A stretch of DNA of 64,000 nucleotides, taken from assembly GCA_014651175.1 (NCBI GenBank), contig BMWJ01000014.1, forward strand, positions 62,001 to 126,000, written 5' to 3'. The notes under the pieces are model-generated. The model ran no database searches and was not told where the DNA came from. It saw nothing but the letters and a program-made list of their open reading frames with translations. A program made the translations under genes and the position numbers. The number at the start of each line of letters is the position of its first letter. Within the stretch, counting starts at the first letter, position 1. Origin of the DNA: Streptomyces clavifer (GTDB lineage Bacteria > Actinomycetota > Actinomycetes > Streptomycetales > Streptomycetaceae). Shown here in pieces: positions 27,062-35,560 of this stretch.

Positions 27062-27538
27062 GTGGAGAAGGAAGCAGGGCCGGATGCCGCAGCGACGCGG
27101 CTCGACGACCCGTGGTACGACGCGCCGCCCCCCGGATGGGGCGAGCCGGACGGCGCGGCGGGCTTCGCGCCCGACGCGCGGACCGGTCCGGAAATGGTGC
27201 GGCACCCCCACAGCGCAGCCGACGTCTATGTGGAGGTGCAGCGCAGCGCGGCCTTCCGCGAGGTGCGCCGTCGCTACCGGAGGTTCGTGGTCCCGGCATC
27301 GGCGGCCTTCCTGCTCTGGTACCTCGCCTACGTCGTCGCCGCCACCACGGCGCCCGGTCTGATGGCGCGTCCCGTCGTCGGCGCACTCAATGTGGCGATG
27401 CTCGCGGGGCTCGGCCAGTTCCTCACCACGTTCGTGCTCACCTGGGCGTACGTGCGTCATGCCCGGCTGCACCGGGACCGGGCCGCGCTCGAACTGCGCT
27501 GGGACACCCAGGAGATGACGAGAGGGATCGGGCGGTGA
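27062..27538 (+). CDS. DUF485 membrane protein (YjcH-like)
   Basis: 158 residues. A soluble N-terminal tail of about 75 residues is followed by the DUF485 core with two membrane segments (FVVPASAAFLLWYLAYVVAA and AMLAGLGQFLTTFVLTWAYV). DUF485 proteins usually precede an acetate/pyruvate SSS symporter (YjcH-ActP), and here the symporter gene overlaps this stop codon by four bases (GTGA), so translation is coupled. GTG 27062 has AAGGGAG seven bases upstream. Exact role unknown, probably support of the symporter. Confidence 0.88.
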   Translation: MEKEAGPDAAATRLDDPWYDAPPPGWGEPDGAAGFAPDARTGPEMVRHPHSAADVYVEVQRSAAFREVRRRYRRFVVPASAAFLLWYLAYVVAATTAPGLMARPVVGALNVAMLAGLGQFLTTFVLTWAYVRHARLHRDRAALELRWDTQEMTRGIGR

Positions 27539-29127
27539 GCGGGGACCACCAGACACTGGCGCTGCTGCTGTTCAGCGTGTTCATCGCCGTGACGCTCGGC
27601 ATCACCACATGGGTCGGCCGGAACAGGCAGGGCTCCGCGGAGGAGTTCTACGCGGGCGGGAGGCTGTTCTCGCCCATGGAGAACGGATTCGCCATCGCCG
27701 GCGACTACATGTCCGCCGCGTCGTTCCTCGGCATCTCGGGGCTCATCGCCCTCTTCGGCTACGACGGCATGCTGTATTCGGTCGGTTTCCTCGTGGCCTG
27801 GCTCGTCGTCCTGCTTCTCGTCGCCGAACTCGTGCGCAACTGCGGCCGCTTCACCCTCGCGGACGTGGTCGCCGCCCGCATGGCGGAGCGCCCGGTGCGC
27901 ACCGCGGTGGGGACGTCGTCCGTCACCGTCTCGGTGCTGTACCTCGTGGCGCAGATGGTCGGTGCCGGCAGCCTGGTCGCGCTGCTGCTGGGCGGTACGA
28001 GTGACACCGCCCGGTCCTGGACCGTGGTCGGTGTCGGGGCGCTCATGGTCATCTACGTGTCGTTCGGCGGCATGCGCGCCACGACCTGGATCCAGATCGT
28101 CAAGGCCGTCCTGCTGATGGCCGGGGCCGCCGTGCTCACCGTGCTGGTCCTCGCCCACTTCCACGGTGACGTCAACGCCCTGCTGCACACCGCCGCCGAG
28201 CGCAGCGGGCACGGCAGGGACTTCCTCTCACCCGGACTCAGGTACGGGGAGAGCTGGACCGCCCGGTTCGACTTCATCAGCCTGGGCCTGGCGCTCGTGC
28301 TCGGGACAGCGGGCCTGCCGCACATCCTGTCGCGCTTCTACACCGTGCCCACCGCCCGCGCGGCCCGTCGGTCCGTCGTCTGGTCCATCGGGCTGATCGG
28401 CAGTTTCTACCTGATGACGATCGTGCTCGGCTTCGGGGCGGCCGCCCTGGTGGGTTCCGCGGACGTACGGGCGTCCAACGCCTCGGGGAACACCGCGGTG
28501 CCGCTCCTGGCACTCGTACTCGGTGGTGGTGAGGGCTCCACGGGCGGCACGGTGCTCTTCGCGGTCGTCGCCGCCGTCGCCTTCGCGACGATCCTCGCGG
28601 TCGTCGCCGGGATCACCCTGGCCTCCTCCGCGTCCGTCGCCCACGACCTCTACGCCACGTTCCGGCGGCCGGGGGCCGAGCAGCGCAGCGAGGTCGCCGT
28701 GGCCAGGGTAGCCGCGGTGGGGGTCGGCGTGGTGGCCATCGCCCTCGGGCTGCTCGCGCAGGACCTCAACGTCGCCTTCCTGGTGGGCCTGGCCTTCGCG
28801 GTCGCGGCCTCGGCCAACCTTCCGGCGTTGCTCTATTCGCTGTTCTGGCGGAGCTTCACCACGCGGGGTGCGGTCTGGGCCGTGTACGGCGGGCTGGTCC
28901 CCGCCGTACTGCTCGTCCTGCTCTCGCCGGTCGTGTCGGGCGGCCCGGCCTCGCTCTTCCCCGGCGTGGACTTCCAGCTCTTCCCACTGGAGAACCCCGG
29001 TCTGGTGTCCATTCCGGCCGGCTTCCTCGCCGGCTGGATCGGCACGGTCACCTCGTCCGGGCCGCCCGACGAGGCCAGGCACGCCGAGACGGAGGTGCGG
29101 TCGCTCACCGGGGCGGGCGCGGCGTAG
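27535..29127 (+). CDS. Sodium:solute symporter family protein (ActP/MctC-like, acetate or short monocarboxylates)
   Basis: 530 residues with about 13 membrane segments. SSS-family features include FYAGGRLFSPMENGFAIAGDYMSAASFLGISG near residues 39-70, YVSFGGMRATTWIQIVKAVLL and GTAGLPHILSRFYTV. The pattern and the YjcH-type partner match acetate/pyruvate/propionate permeases (ActP, MctC); the substrate is inferred from that relation only. GTG 27535 overlaps the upstream stop. The adjacent convergent two-component system is of the CitAB/DcuSR class, which senses carboxylates. Confidence 0.88.
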   Translation: MSGDHQTLALLLFSVFIAVTLGITTWVGRNRQGSAEEFYAGGRLFSPMENGFAIAGDYMSAASFLGISGLIALFGYDGMLYSVGFLVAWLVVLLLVAELVRNCGRFTLADVVAARMAERPVRTAVGTSSVTVSVLYLVAQMVGAGSLVALLLGGTSDTARSWTVVGVGALMVIYVSFGGMRATTWIQIVKAVLLMAGAAVLTVLVLAHFHGDVNALLHTAAERSGHGRDFLSPGLRYGESWTARFDFISLGLALVLGTAGLPHILSRFYTVPTARAARRSVVWSIGLIGSFYLMTIVLGFGAAALVGSADVRASNASGNTAVPLLALVLGGGEGSTGGTVLFAVVAAVAFATILAVVAGITLASSASVAHDLYATFRRPGAEQRSEVAVARVAAVGVGVVAIALGLLAQDLNVAFLVGLAFAVAASANLPALLYSLFWRSFTTRGAVWAVYGGLVPAVLLVLLSPVVSGGPASLFPGVDFQLFPLENPGLVSIPAGFLAGWIGTVTSSGPPDEARHAETEVRSLTGAGAA

Positions 29128-29152
29128 GCCCGCCTCCGGCAGGGCGGCGGCG

Positions 29153-29830
29153 TCAGGAGCCCGTGGCCCACGTGTACCGGTGCTCCGGGCGGCCCGTCTC
29201 GCCGTACCGGAGCGACAGCCGGACCCGGCCGGTGCGCTCCAGCAGCTTCAGATAGCGCTGGGCGGTCTGTCGGCTCATTCCGGCGCTCTCCGCGATCTCG
29301 TGTGCGGAGAGCGGCGCGTCGGCGGTGCGCAGGGCCTGGCGGACCAGCTCCGCGGTGGTCGGCGAATGCCCCTTGGGCAGGTCGGACCCGCCCGTCGCCC
29401 ACAGGCCGCCGAACAGCCGGTCCACCTCCGTCTGCTCGGCCTCGCCGCCGCCCTCGAAGGTGCGCCGCAGCGCCGCGTACGCCTCCAGCTTGGTGCGCAG
29501 CCCCGCGTAGGCGAACGGCTTGACCAGGTACTGGAGTGCGCCGTGGCGCATCGCGGCCTGAACCGTCGCGACGTCGCGCGCCGCCGTCACCATGATCACG
29601 TCGGTGTGGTGTCCGAGTGCGCGCAGCTCCCGCACCACGGCCAGGCCGTTCCTGTCCGGCAGGTAGTGGTCGAGCAGGATCAGGTCGATCGGCACCTCGT
29701 CGATCCTGCTGAGGGCCTCGGTGGCGGAGTGGGCCAGGGCGGCCACCCGGAAACCGGGCACCTTCGCGACGTAGGCCGCGTTGATCTGCGCGACTCGGAC
29801 GTCGTCGTCGACGACCAGGACCTGGATCAC
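29153..29830 (-). CDS. Response regulator, CitB/DcuR family
   Basis: 225 residues. The receiver domain has the acidic pocket VVDDD (7-10), phospho-acceptor Asp54 in ILLDHYLPD, and Lys in YLVKPFAYAGL. A C-terminal helix-turn-helix follows (LSAHEIAESAGMSRQTAQRYLKLLERTGRV), the CitB/DcuR type. It is downstream of and overlaps the kinase gene by four bases. Likely target: the adjacent carboxylate transporter operon, which it converges on. Confidence 0.92.
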   Translation of the reverse strand: MIQVLVVDDDVRVAQINAAYVAKVPGFRVAALAHSATEALSRIDEVPIDLILLDHYLPDRNGLAVVRELRALGHHTDVIMVTAARDVATVQAAMRHGALQYLVKPFAYAGLRTKLEAYAALRRTFEGGGEAEQTEVDRLFGGLWATGGSDLPKGHSPTTAELVRQALRTADAPLSAHEIAESAGMSRQTAQRYLKLLERTGRVRLSLRYGETGRPEHRYTWATGS

Positions 29831-31503
29831 GGTGCGTCTCCTGTTTTCGCCGGTCGTACGCGTGCCGACGGGTCACCACCGGGGTCCGGTTCGCCCAGCG
29901 CCTCCGGGAGGACGACGGTGAACACCGCTCCTCCGTCGGGCGAGTCCGACACGGACGCGCTGCCGCCCTGACGTTCCGCGAGCCGCCGCACGAGCGGCAG
30001 CCCCAGGCCGCGCTTGCCGTGGGCCGGGAGGTCCTTGGTGGACCAGCCCTCCATGAAGATCGATTCACGGCTGCCGGACGGCACGCCCGGACCGCTGTCA
30101 TGCACCCGTAGCACCACCGTACGGCCTTCGGCCCGCAGCCCGACCTCGATCCGGGCGTCCACCGACCCCGCGGCCGCGTCCAGGGCATTGTCCACCAGGT
30201 TCCCGACGACCGTGACGAGTCCGCGGGGGTCCACCAGCCGGTCCGGCAGCAGTGTCCCGGGGGCCACGCGCAGGGAGACGCCTCGTTCCGCGGCCACCGT
30301 CGCCTTGCCGACCAGGAGTGCGGCCAGCAGCGGGTCGTGGACCTTCTCGGTGACCTGCTCGGCGGTCGCCCGGTGTACGCCGACGACCTCGGTGACGAAC
30401 TCCATCGCGTCCTCGTGCATCTCCAGTTCGAGGAGCCCCAGCAGGGTGTGCAGCCGGTTGGCGTGTTCGTGGTCCTGGGCGCGGAGTGCGTCGATCAGCC
30501 CGCGGGTGGAGTCGAGCTCGCGGCCGAGGTACTCGAGCTCCGTGCGGTCGCGCAGGGTGGCCACGGCCCCGCCGTCGTCGGTCGGCATCCGGTTGACGAG
30601 CAGCACCCGGTTGCCGCTGACCGCCACCAGGTCGTCGCCGACCACCCGCCCCGCCAGTACCTCGGCGGTCCTGCCCGCGCCGAGTGCCTCGTCGAGCGGT
30701 CGGCCGGCGGCGTCGGGGCCCAGGCCGAGCAGGCGCTGCGCCTCGTCGTTCAGCAGCCGGATGCGGCCCGTGCGGTCGAGCGCGACGACTCCCTCGCGGA
30801 TGCTGTGCAGCATGGCCTCGCGTTCCGTCAGCAGGGCCGAGATGTCGGAGAAGGCGAGGTCATGGGTCTGTCGCTGGAGACGGCGGGAGATGAGATAGGC
30901 CGCCAGTGCCCCGACGGCCAGCGCCCCGCCCGCGTAGGCCAGGAGCCCCGGGATCGCCGCGAGCAGCCGGGCGCGGACGCTGTCGTACGCGATCCCGACC
31001 GAGACGGCGCCCACGATCCGGTCCGAGTCGTCACGCAGGGGCACCTTGCCGCGGGCCGAGCGTCCGAGGGTGCCGTTGTCGATCTCCATCACGGCCCTGC
31101 CCGCCAGCGCCGTACTGGGGTCGGTCGAGACGACCTCGCCGATCCGGTCGGCATCCGTGTGCGACCACCGCACTCCGCGCTTGTCCATGATCACGACGTA
31201 CTCCGCACCGGTGGAGCGCCTGATGCGCTCGGCCGCGGCCTGGACGGGGCCGCCGGGGGCGGGCTCCGTGGTGAGCAGCGATACGGCGATCTGCTGCTGC
31301 GCCGCCGTGCTCTGCGCGATCGCGAGGGCCCGGCGCATCGCCTGATCGTCGAGCTGCGCGCTGAGCGGTGCCAGGAAGAGGCCCGTGACCAGCACCGTGA
31401 CGCCGGTGATGATGGCCAGCTGCATCAGCAGGACCTGGGAGAAGACCCGCTTCGGCCAGCCGAACCGGTGCGGGGCCCGCAGGACGGTCGGTGGGGCGCT
31501 CAT
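29827..31503 (-). CDS. Sensor histidine kinase, CitA/DcuS family
   Basis: 558 residues. One membrane segment near residues 28-48, an extracytoplasmic PDC/PAS-like sensor (VVIMDKRGVRWSHTDADRIG, FLAPLSAQ leading in) and a second membrane segment (LLAYAGGALAVGALAAYLI). A cytoplasmic PAS domain follows, then the unusual H-box LRAQDHEHANRLHTLLGLLEL of this kinase class, and an ATPase domain with NLVDNALDAA and GKRGLGLPLVRRL. These kinases sense citrate or C4-dicarboxylates; the ligand here is unknown. ATG 31503 starts MSAPPTVL. Confidence 0.92.
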   Translation of the reverse strand: MSAPPTVLRAPHRFGWPKRVFSQVLLMQLAIITGVTVLVTGLFLAPLSAQLDDQAMRRALAIAQSTAAQQQIAVSLLTTEPAPGGPVQAAAERIRRSTGAEYVVIMDKRGVRWSHTDADRIGEVVSTDPSTALAGRAVMEIDNGTLGRSARGKVPLRDDSDRIVGAVSVGIAYDSVRARLLAAIPGLLAYAGGALAVGALAAYLISRRLQRQTHDLAFSDISALLTEREAMLHSIREGVVALDRTGRIRLLNDEAQRLLGLGPDAAGRPLDEALGAGRTAEVLAGRVVGDDLVAVSGNRVLLVNRMPTDDGGAVATLRDRTELEYLGRELDSTRGLIDALRAQDHEHANRLHTLLGLLELEMHEDAMEFVTEVVGVHRATAEQVTEKVHDPLLAALLVGKATVAAERGVSLRVAPGTLLPDRLVDPRGLVTVVGNLVDNALDAAAGSVDARIEVGLRAEGRTVVLRVHDSGPGVPSGSRESIFMEGWSTKDLPAHGKRGLGLPLVRRLAERQGGSASVSDSPDGGAVFTVVLPEALGEPDPGGDPSARVRPAKTGDAP

Positions 31504-31685
31504 CGTACGAACGGTAAGGGGCGATCCGGCGTTCCTGAAATTCCGGCCGCGTGATATTCGTCCGGTGAACCTTCCCGCGGGGTCCCACCGGGAGGTTCAC
31601 GCCGCCCCTTCCGGCGGGACCCCACGGAGACCTCCCGGCGATCCTCCGGTCCTCCCGACGGACCTTGGACAGGCCGGTGCCGAGC

Positions 31686-31721
31686 CATGTCCGGTGCCAT
31701 GTCCGGTGCCCTGTCCGGCGG
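31686..31721. repeat. Three tandem copies of a 12-bp unit
   Basis: CATGTCCGGTGC occurs twice in tandem (31686-31709) and is followed by a diverged third copy. It lies in the 400-bp gap between the sensor kinase and the LacI gene. An interrupted inverted repeat GGGGTCCC/GGGACCCC (31579/31616) is also present. No gene recognised in this gap. Confidence 0.55.
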
Positions 31722-31873
31722 ACGTCCCGGGTGCCGGCCCGGTGGCTCGCGCCTGCGGTTGCCGCCCCGCGCCGGGACCGCCCACCGGTACGGGACGCCG
31801 TACCCGGCGGAACCCTTGCGTCCTGGCGCTCCGTCTGTGAGCGTTCCAAGAGGTGCCATCCCAACGCAATCAT

Positions 31874-31924
31874 CTTGCTTTTCTTGCGCTAATCTTGCGT
31901 TCATGACGCGACGACTTGCTCAAG
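31874..31924 (+). promoter_or_regulatory. Leaderless promoter and CTTGC array at the LacI-family gene
   Basis: TAATCT (31890-31895) ends seven bases before the ATG, so the mRNA is probably leaderless. Copies of CTTGC lie at 31874, 31883, 31894 and 31914. The last is part of ACTTG-CT-CAAGT (31913-31924), an inverted pair inside the first codons. Such an arrangement could be an autoregulatory operator for a LacI-type repressor. Confidence 0.5.
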
Positions 31925-32922
31925 TTGCCAAGAAGGTAGGGGTCAGTGAGGCCACGGTCAGCCGGGTGCTGAACGGCAAGCCGGGCGTCTCCGACGCCAC
32001 CCGGCAGTCCGTCCTCTCCGCGCTCGACGTCCTCGGCTACGAGCGTCCCACGCAGTTGCGCGGCGAGCGGGCCCGGCTGGTCGGACTGGTCCTCCCCGAG
32101 CTGCAGAACCCGATCTTCCCGGCCTTCGCCGAGGTGGTCGGGGGCGCGCTCGCCCAGCAGGGACTGACCCCCGTGCTGTGCACGCAGACCAAGGGGGGTG
32201 TCTCGGAGGCCGACTACGTCGAGCTGCTTCTGCAGCAGCAGGTTTCCGGGGTCGTGTTCGCGGGCGGTCTCTACCACCAGGCCGACGCCCCGCACGACCA
32301 CTACAAGGTGCTCGCCGACCGCAAGATTCCTGTCGTCCTGATCAACGCCGCCATAGCCCGTCTCGGGTTCCCCGGCGTCTCGTGCGACGACTCGGTCGCA
32401 GTCGAGCAGGCCTGGCGCCACCTCGTCTCGCTCGGCCACGAACGGATCGGGCTGGTCCTCGGCCCGTCCGACCACGTCCCCTCGCAGCGCAAGCTCGCCG
32501 CGGCCCGGGCGCTCGCCGAGGAGTCGGGGACCACCGTGCCGGACGAGTGGGTCGCCCGGGCGATGTTCTCGCTGGAGGGCGGCCAGGCCGCGGCCATGCG
32601 GCTGCTCGACCAGGGCGTCACCGGCATCATCTGCGCCAGCGACCCGCTCGCCCTGGGTGCCGTGCGCGCGGCGCGCCGCCGCGGACTCTCGGTGCCCGCG
32701 GACGTCTCGGTCGTCGGCTACGACGACTCGGCGTTCATGAACTGCACCGAGCCGCCGCTGACCACGGTGCGCCAGCCCATCGAGGCCATGGGCCGGGCCG
32801 CGGCCGAGCTGCTGTCCGTGCAGATCGGGGGGCGCGCGGTGCCGTCCGACGAGCTCCTCTTCGAACCGGAACTCGTCGTACGCGGCTCGACGGCCCAGCC
32901 GCCCCGCGAAAATTCCCGCTGA
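31903..32922 (+). CDS. LacI-family transcriptional regulator
   Basis: 339 residues. The N-terminal helix-turn-helix and hinge are classical (LAQVAKKVGVSEATVSRVLNGKPGVSDATRQSVLSALDVLGYERP), followed by a periplasmic-binding-protein-like effector domain (LVGLVLPELQNPIFPAFAEVVGGAL, GVTGIICASDPLALGAVRAAR, SVVGYDDSAFM). The effector is probably a sugar but cannot be read from sequence, and no sugar operon is adjacent. ATG 31903 is fixed by the helix-turn-helix position; the open frame continues upstream without merit. The stop lies six bases from that of the converging citrate synthase gene. Confidence 0.93.
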   Translation: MTRRLAQVAKKVGVSEATVSRVLNGKPGVSDATRQSVLSALDVLGYERPTQLRGERARLVGLVLPELQNPIFPAFAEVVGGALAQQGLTPVLCTQTKGGVSEADYVELLLQQQVSGVVFAGGLYHQADAPHDHYKVLADRKIPVVLINAAIARLGFPGVSCDDSVAVEQAWRHLVSLGHERIGLVLGPSDHVPSQRKLAAARALAEESGTTVPDEWVARAMFSLEGGQAAAMRLLDQGVTGIICASDPLALGAVRAARRRGLSVPADVSVVGYDDSAFMNCTEPPLTTVRQPIEAMGRAAAELLSVQIGGRAVPSDELLFEPELVVRGSTAQPPRENSR

Positions 32923-32928
32923 TTGTAG

Positions 32929-34242
32929 CTAATTTGCAGGCCCGGTCTCTGCCCGCAGTGCCGCACGGGGAAGCGGCTGCGGCGGCGGCGGCCCCGTGTA
33001 CTGCCCGCTGGGCCGCATCCGCAGCGGGCGCTCCGCGTACTCCTCGAGGGCATGGGCGATCCAGCCGGCCGTGCGGGACACCGCGAACACGGTCTCACCG
33101 GCCTCGGCGGGCATGCCGCACGCGACGGAGAGGACGGCCAGCGCGAGGTCGACATTGGCGTGCAGGGGTGTGTGCCGAGCGGTGGTGGCGACCACGTCGC
33201 GGGCCGCCTCCAGTGCCGGTGCCGCGTCCGGCACCTCCGCGAGCAGGGCGAACAGCACCTGGGCCCGCGGGTCCTCGCCCGCGTAGAGGCGATGCCCCAG
33301 CCCCGGTACCGGGCGGCCGGTCCGGAGGTGGTCGGCGACGACCGGTGCGGCACCGCCCCGCTCCACCACCTCGGACAGCATCCGGTGTGCCAGGCCGCTC
33401 GCCGCGCCGTGCAACGGCCCTTCCAGGACGCCCAGGCCGGCGGAGACGACCGCGTACGGATGGGCGTGAGCGGACGCGGCCACGCGCGCCGCCAGCGTCG
33501 AGGCGGCCAGATCGTGATCCGCCAGCAGCGCCAGAGCGGCGTCGAGCACGGCCAGCGAAGCCGCGTCGGCCTGTCGGTCCGAGAGCCTCGGCCACAGGCG
33601 GCGGGCCAGACGGTCGCCGTCACCGGCCTCCTCGCCCTTCACCGGCAGGGCGCCCACCAGGGTGGGGATCATGCTCCGTGCGCTGTTCAGCACGCCGTGG
33701 GGGGAGAGGTCGAACCGCAGCGGATCGGCGGCGGCAGCGGCGGCGACGGCCACCCGCAGGCGGTCCGTCGAGCCGCTGTGCGCCGGCAGGGCGGCGACCG
33801 TCCGCCGAGCGGCTGCGAGAGATTCCGGGGGTGCGCCGAAGCGGGTGCCCGGACGGAGCTCGCCGGTCCAGATCCACTCGGCGACCTCCTCGTATCCGTA
33901 GTGGCGCGCGAGTTCGGTCGCGTCGACTCCGCGGAAGTAGTACCGGTCGTGCTCGATGAGGGTGATCCCGGTACGGAACGCCAGGTCACCGACGGCAGGA
34001 GCGGGCTCCCGGCGCCCGGCGCGCCGTGCCAGTCCCTCGACCTCGGCGGCGTCGAACGTGCTGCCGCGCCCGCCGGGAGCGCGGCGGCTGCTGAGCTGCC
34101 CCCTGCTCACGTAGGCGTATACGGTCTCGGGCTTCACACCGAGCAGCTCTGCGGTCTCCCGCGTGGTCAGCCTGCGTGCGCCCTCGCCGCCCTCGGCCTC
34201 CGCGCGCTCCCTGCCGGCCCCGTGCCCCGCGTCATACGTCAT
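32929..34242 (-). CDS. Citrate synthase family protein with N-terminal helix-turn-helix domain
   Basis: 437 residues. Residues about 23-75 form a MerR/excisionase-type helix-turn-helix (LTTRETAELLGVKPETVYAYVSRG), then a citrate synthase fold: GITLIEHDRYYFRGVD, HGVLNSARSMIPT, GPLHGAASGLAHRM (first catalytic His), PGLGHRLYAGEDPR (second His) and LHANVDLALAVLS (catalytic Asp). All three catalytic residues appear present. The protein could be an enzyme that binds DNA, or a regulator that senses substrates. ATG 34242 is chosen because TACGGT ends seven bases upstream; ATG 34266 is the alternative. It is divergent from a second citrate synthase gene. Confidence 0.88.
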   Translation of the reverse strand: MTYDAGHGAGRERAEAEGGEGARRLTTRETAELLGVKPETVYAYVSRGQLSSRRAPGGRGSTFDAAEVEGLARRAGRREPAPAVGDLAFRTGITLIEHDRYYFRGVDATELARHYGYEEVAEWIWTGELRPGTRFGAPPESLAAARRTVAALPAHSGSTDRLRVAVAAAAAADPLRFDLSPHGVLNSARSMIPTLVGALPVKGEEAGDGDRLARRLWPRLSDRQADAASLAVLDAALALLADHDLAASTLAARVAASAHAHPYAVVSAGLGVLEGPLHGAASGLAHRMLSEVVERGGAAPVVADHLRTGRPVPGLGHRLYAGEDPRAQVLFALLAEVPDAAPALEAARDVVATTARHTPLHANVDLALAVLSVACGMPAEAGETVFAVSRTAGWIAHALEEYAERPLRMRPSGQYTGPPPPQPLPRAALRAETGPAN

Positions 34243-34291
34243 GGGGCCCACCGTATCCACTTTCATCGGTACTCATCATGGTCTCATATTG

Positions 34292-34341
34292 ATTGAGTCA
34301 ATGTTGACACTACTAAAGTCAATCATGGACTGTTGAATCAA
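34292..34341. promoter_or_regulatory. Array of TTGA/TCAA palindromes between the divergent citrate synthase genes
   Basis: ATTGAGTCAAT (34292-34302) and TTGAATCAA (34333-34341) are perfect odd palindromes, and TTGAC/GTCAA (34304-34308/34318-34322) is an inverted pair between them. The 130-bp region is unusually AT-rich for this genome. It probably holds both promoters. One regulator dimer type may bind all three sites. Confidence 0.6.
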
Positions 34342-34372
34342 TGTCCATCGCATGATGAGGGAGAGACCGGAA

Positions 34373-35536
34373 ATGCCTGCTCCGAGGACCGACCCCGCTC
34401 CGCTCGACGTCCCCCGCGGCTTGGCGGGCGTGATCGTCACCGACACCGCTCTCGGCGACGTCCGTGGGCGCGAGGGCTTCTACCACTACCGGCACTACTC
34501 GGCGGTCGAGCTGGCACAGCGCCGCAGCTTCGAGGACGTCTGGTACCTGATGTTCCACGGCGAGCTCCCCGGCAGGGCCGCGGGCGTCGACTTCGCCGCA
34601 CGCACCGCGGGCCTGCGCCACCTGCCCGCCGAGGTGCGGGACGCACTGCCCGCCATCGCCCGGGCGGGCGCCGACTCCGGCCCGCTGGCCGGGCTGCGCA
34701 CCGCGCTCTCGCTGCTCGGGGCCTCGGCCGGCTTCCGTCCCGTGTACGACATCGGCGCCGACCGCCGCCGCACCGACGCGCTCGCCGTCTGTGCGGCCGT
34801 CCCCACCCTGCTGACCGCCCTGCACCGCCTGGGCCAGGGGCTCGAACCGGTCGCACCGCGTGGCGACCTGCCGTTCGCCGCGAACTACCTGTACATGCTC
34901 ACCGGCGCCGAACCGGACGTCTCCCGGGCCAGGGCCGTCGAGCAGTACCTCGTCTCCACCATCGACCACGGGTTCAACGCCTCGACGTTCACCGCCAGAG
35001 TGGTCGCCTCCACCGGCGCCGACACGGCCGCCTGCCTGGTGGCCGCCGTCGGCGCGCTCTCCGGGCCGCTGCACGGCGGCGCGCCCAGTCGGGCCCTGGA
35101 CACCCTGGACGCCATCGGCACCCCGGGCCGCATCGACGGCTGGATCCGCGAACAGGTCCTCGCGGGGGGCCGGATCATGGGCTTCGGCCACCCCGTGTAC
35201 CGCACCGAGGACCCGCGCTCACGCATGCTGCGCTCGATCGCACAGGGCTTCGGCGGCCCGCTCGTCGACTTCGCCGTCGAGGTGGAACGCCAGGTGGAGG
35301 CCATCCTCGCCGAGCTCAAGCCGGGGCGTGAGCTGCACACCAACGTGGAGTTCTACGCAGGCGTCGTCATGGAGCTCTGCGGGCTGCCGCGCGAGATGTT
35401 CACCCCCACCTTCTGTGCGGCGCGCATGGTCGGCTGGAGCGCCAATATCCTGGAGCAGGCGGAGGACTCGAAGATCATCCGCCCGGCGGCCCGCTATGTC
35501 GGGGCCCCGCCGCCCCGGCCCGTGCCCGCACCCTGA
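34373..35536 (+). CDS. Citrate synthase / 2-methylcitrate synthase family protein
   Basis: 387 residues; would condense an acyl-CoA with oxaloacetate. Family features: GLAGVIVTDTALGDVRGREGFYHYR, the first catalytic histidine in SGPLHGGAPSRAL, the second in GFGHPVYRTEDPRSR. At the place of the third catalytic residue, usually NVDFYSG, this protein has NVEFYAG, a Glu for Asp change. ATG 34373 has AGGGAG nine bases upstream; ATG 34352 is an alternative. The COG0523 GTPase gene begins 25 bp downstream, so they probably form an operon. Confidence 0.9.
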   Translation: MPAPRTDPAPLDVPRGLAGVIVTDTALGDVRGREGFYHYRHYSAVELAQRRSFEDVWYLMFHGELPGRAAGVDFAARTAGLRHLPAEVRDALPAIARAGADSGPLAGLRTALSLLGASAGFRPVYDIGADRRRTDALAVCAAVPTLLTALHRLGQGLEPVAPRGDLPFAANYLYMLTGAEPDVSRARAVEQYLVSTIDHGFNASTFTARVVASTGADTAACLVAAVGALSGPLHGGAPSRALDTLDAIGTPGRIDGWIREQVLAGGRIMGFGHPVYRTEDPRSRMLRSIAQGFGGPLVDFAVEVERQVEAILAELKPGRELHTNVEFYAGVVMELCGLPREMFTPTFCAARMVGWSANILEQAEDSKIIRPAARYVGAPPPRPVPAP

Positions 35537-35560
35537 CCGACTCCGAGGAAGGCCCCCCTG

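Noticed and set aside
31687-31902. Upstream extension of the LacI-family protein
   Set aside because: The added residues come from the 12-bp repeats and GC-rich spacer and would push the helix-turn-helix away from the N-terminus, unlike the family; a -10 element lies just before ATG 31903.
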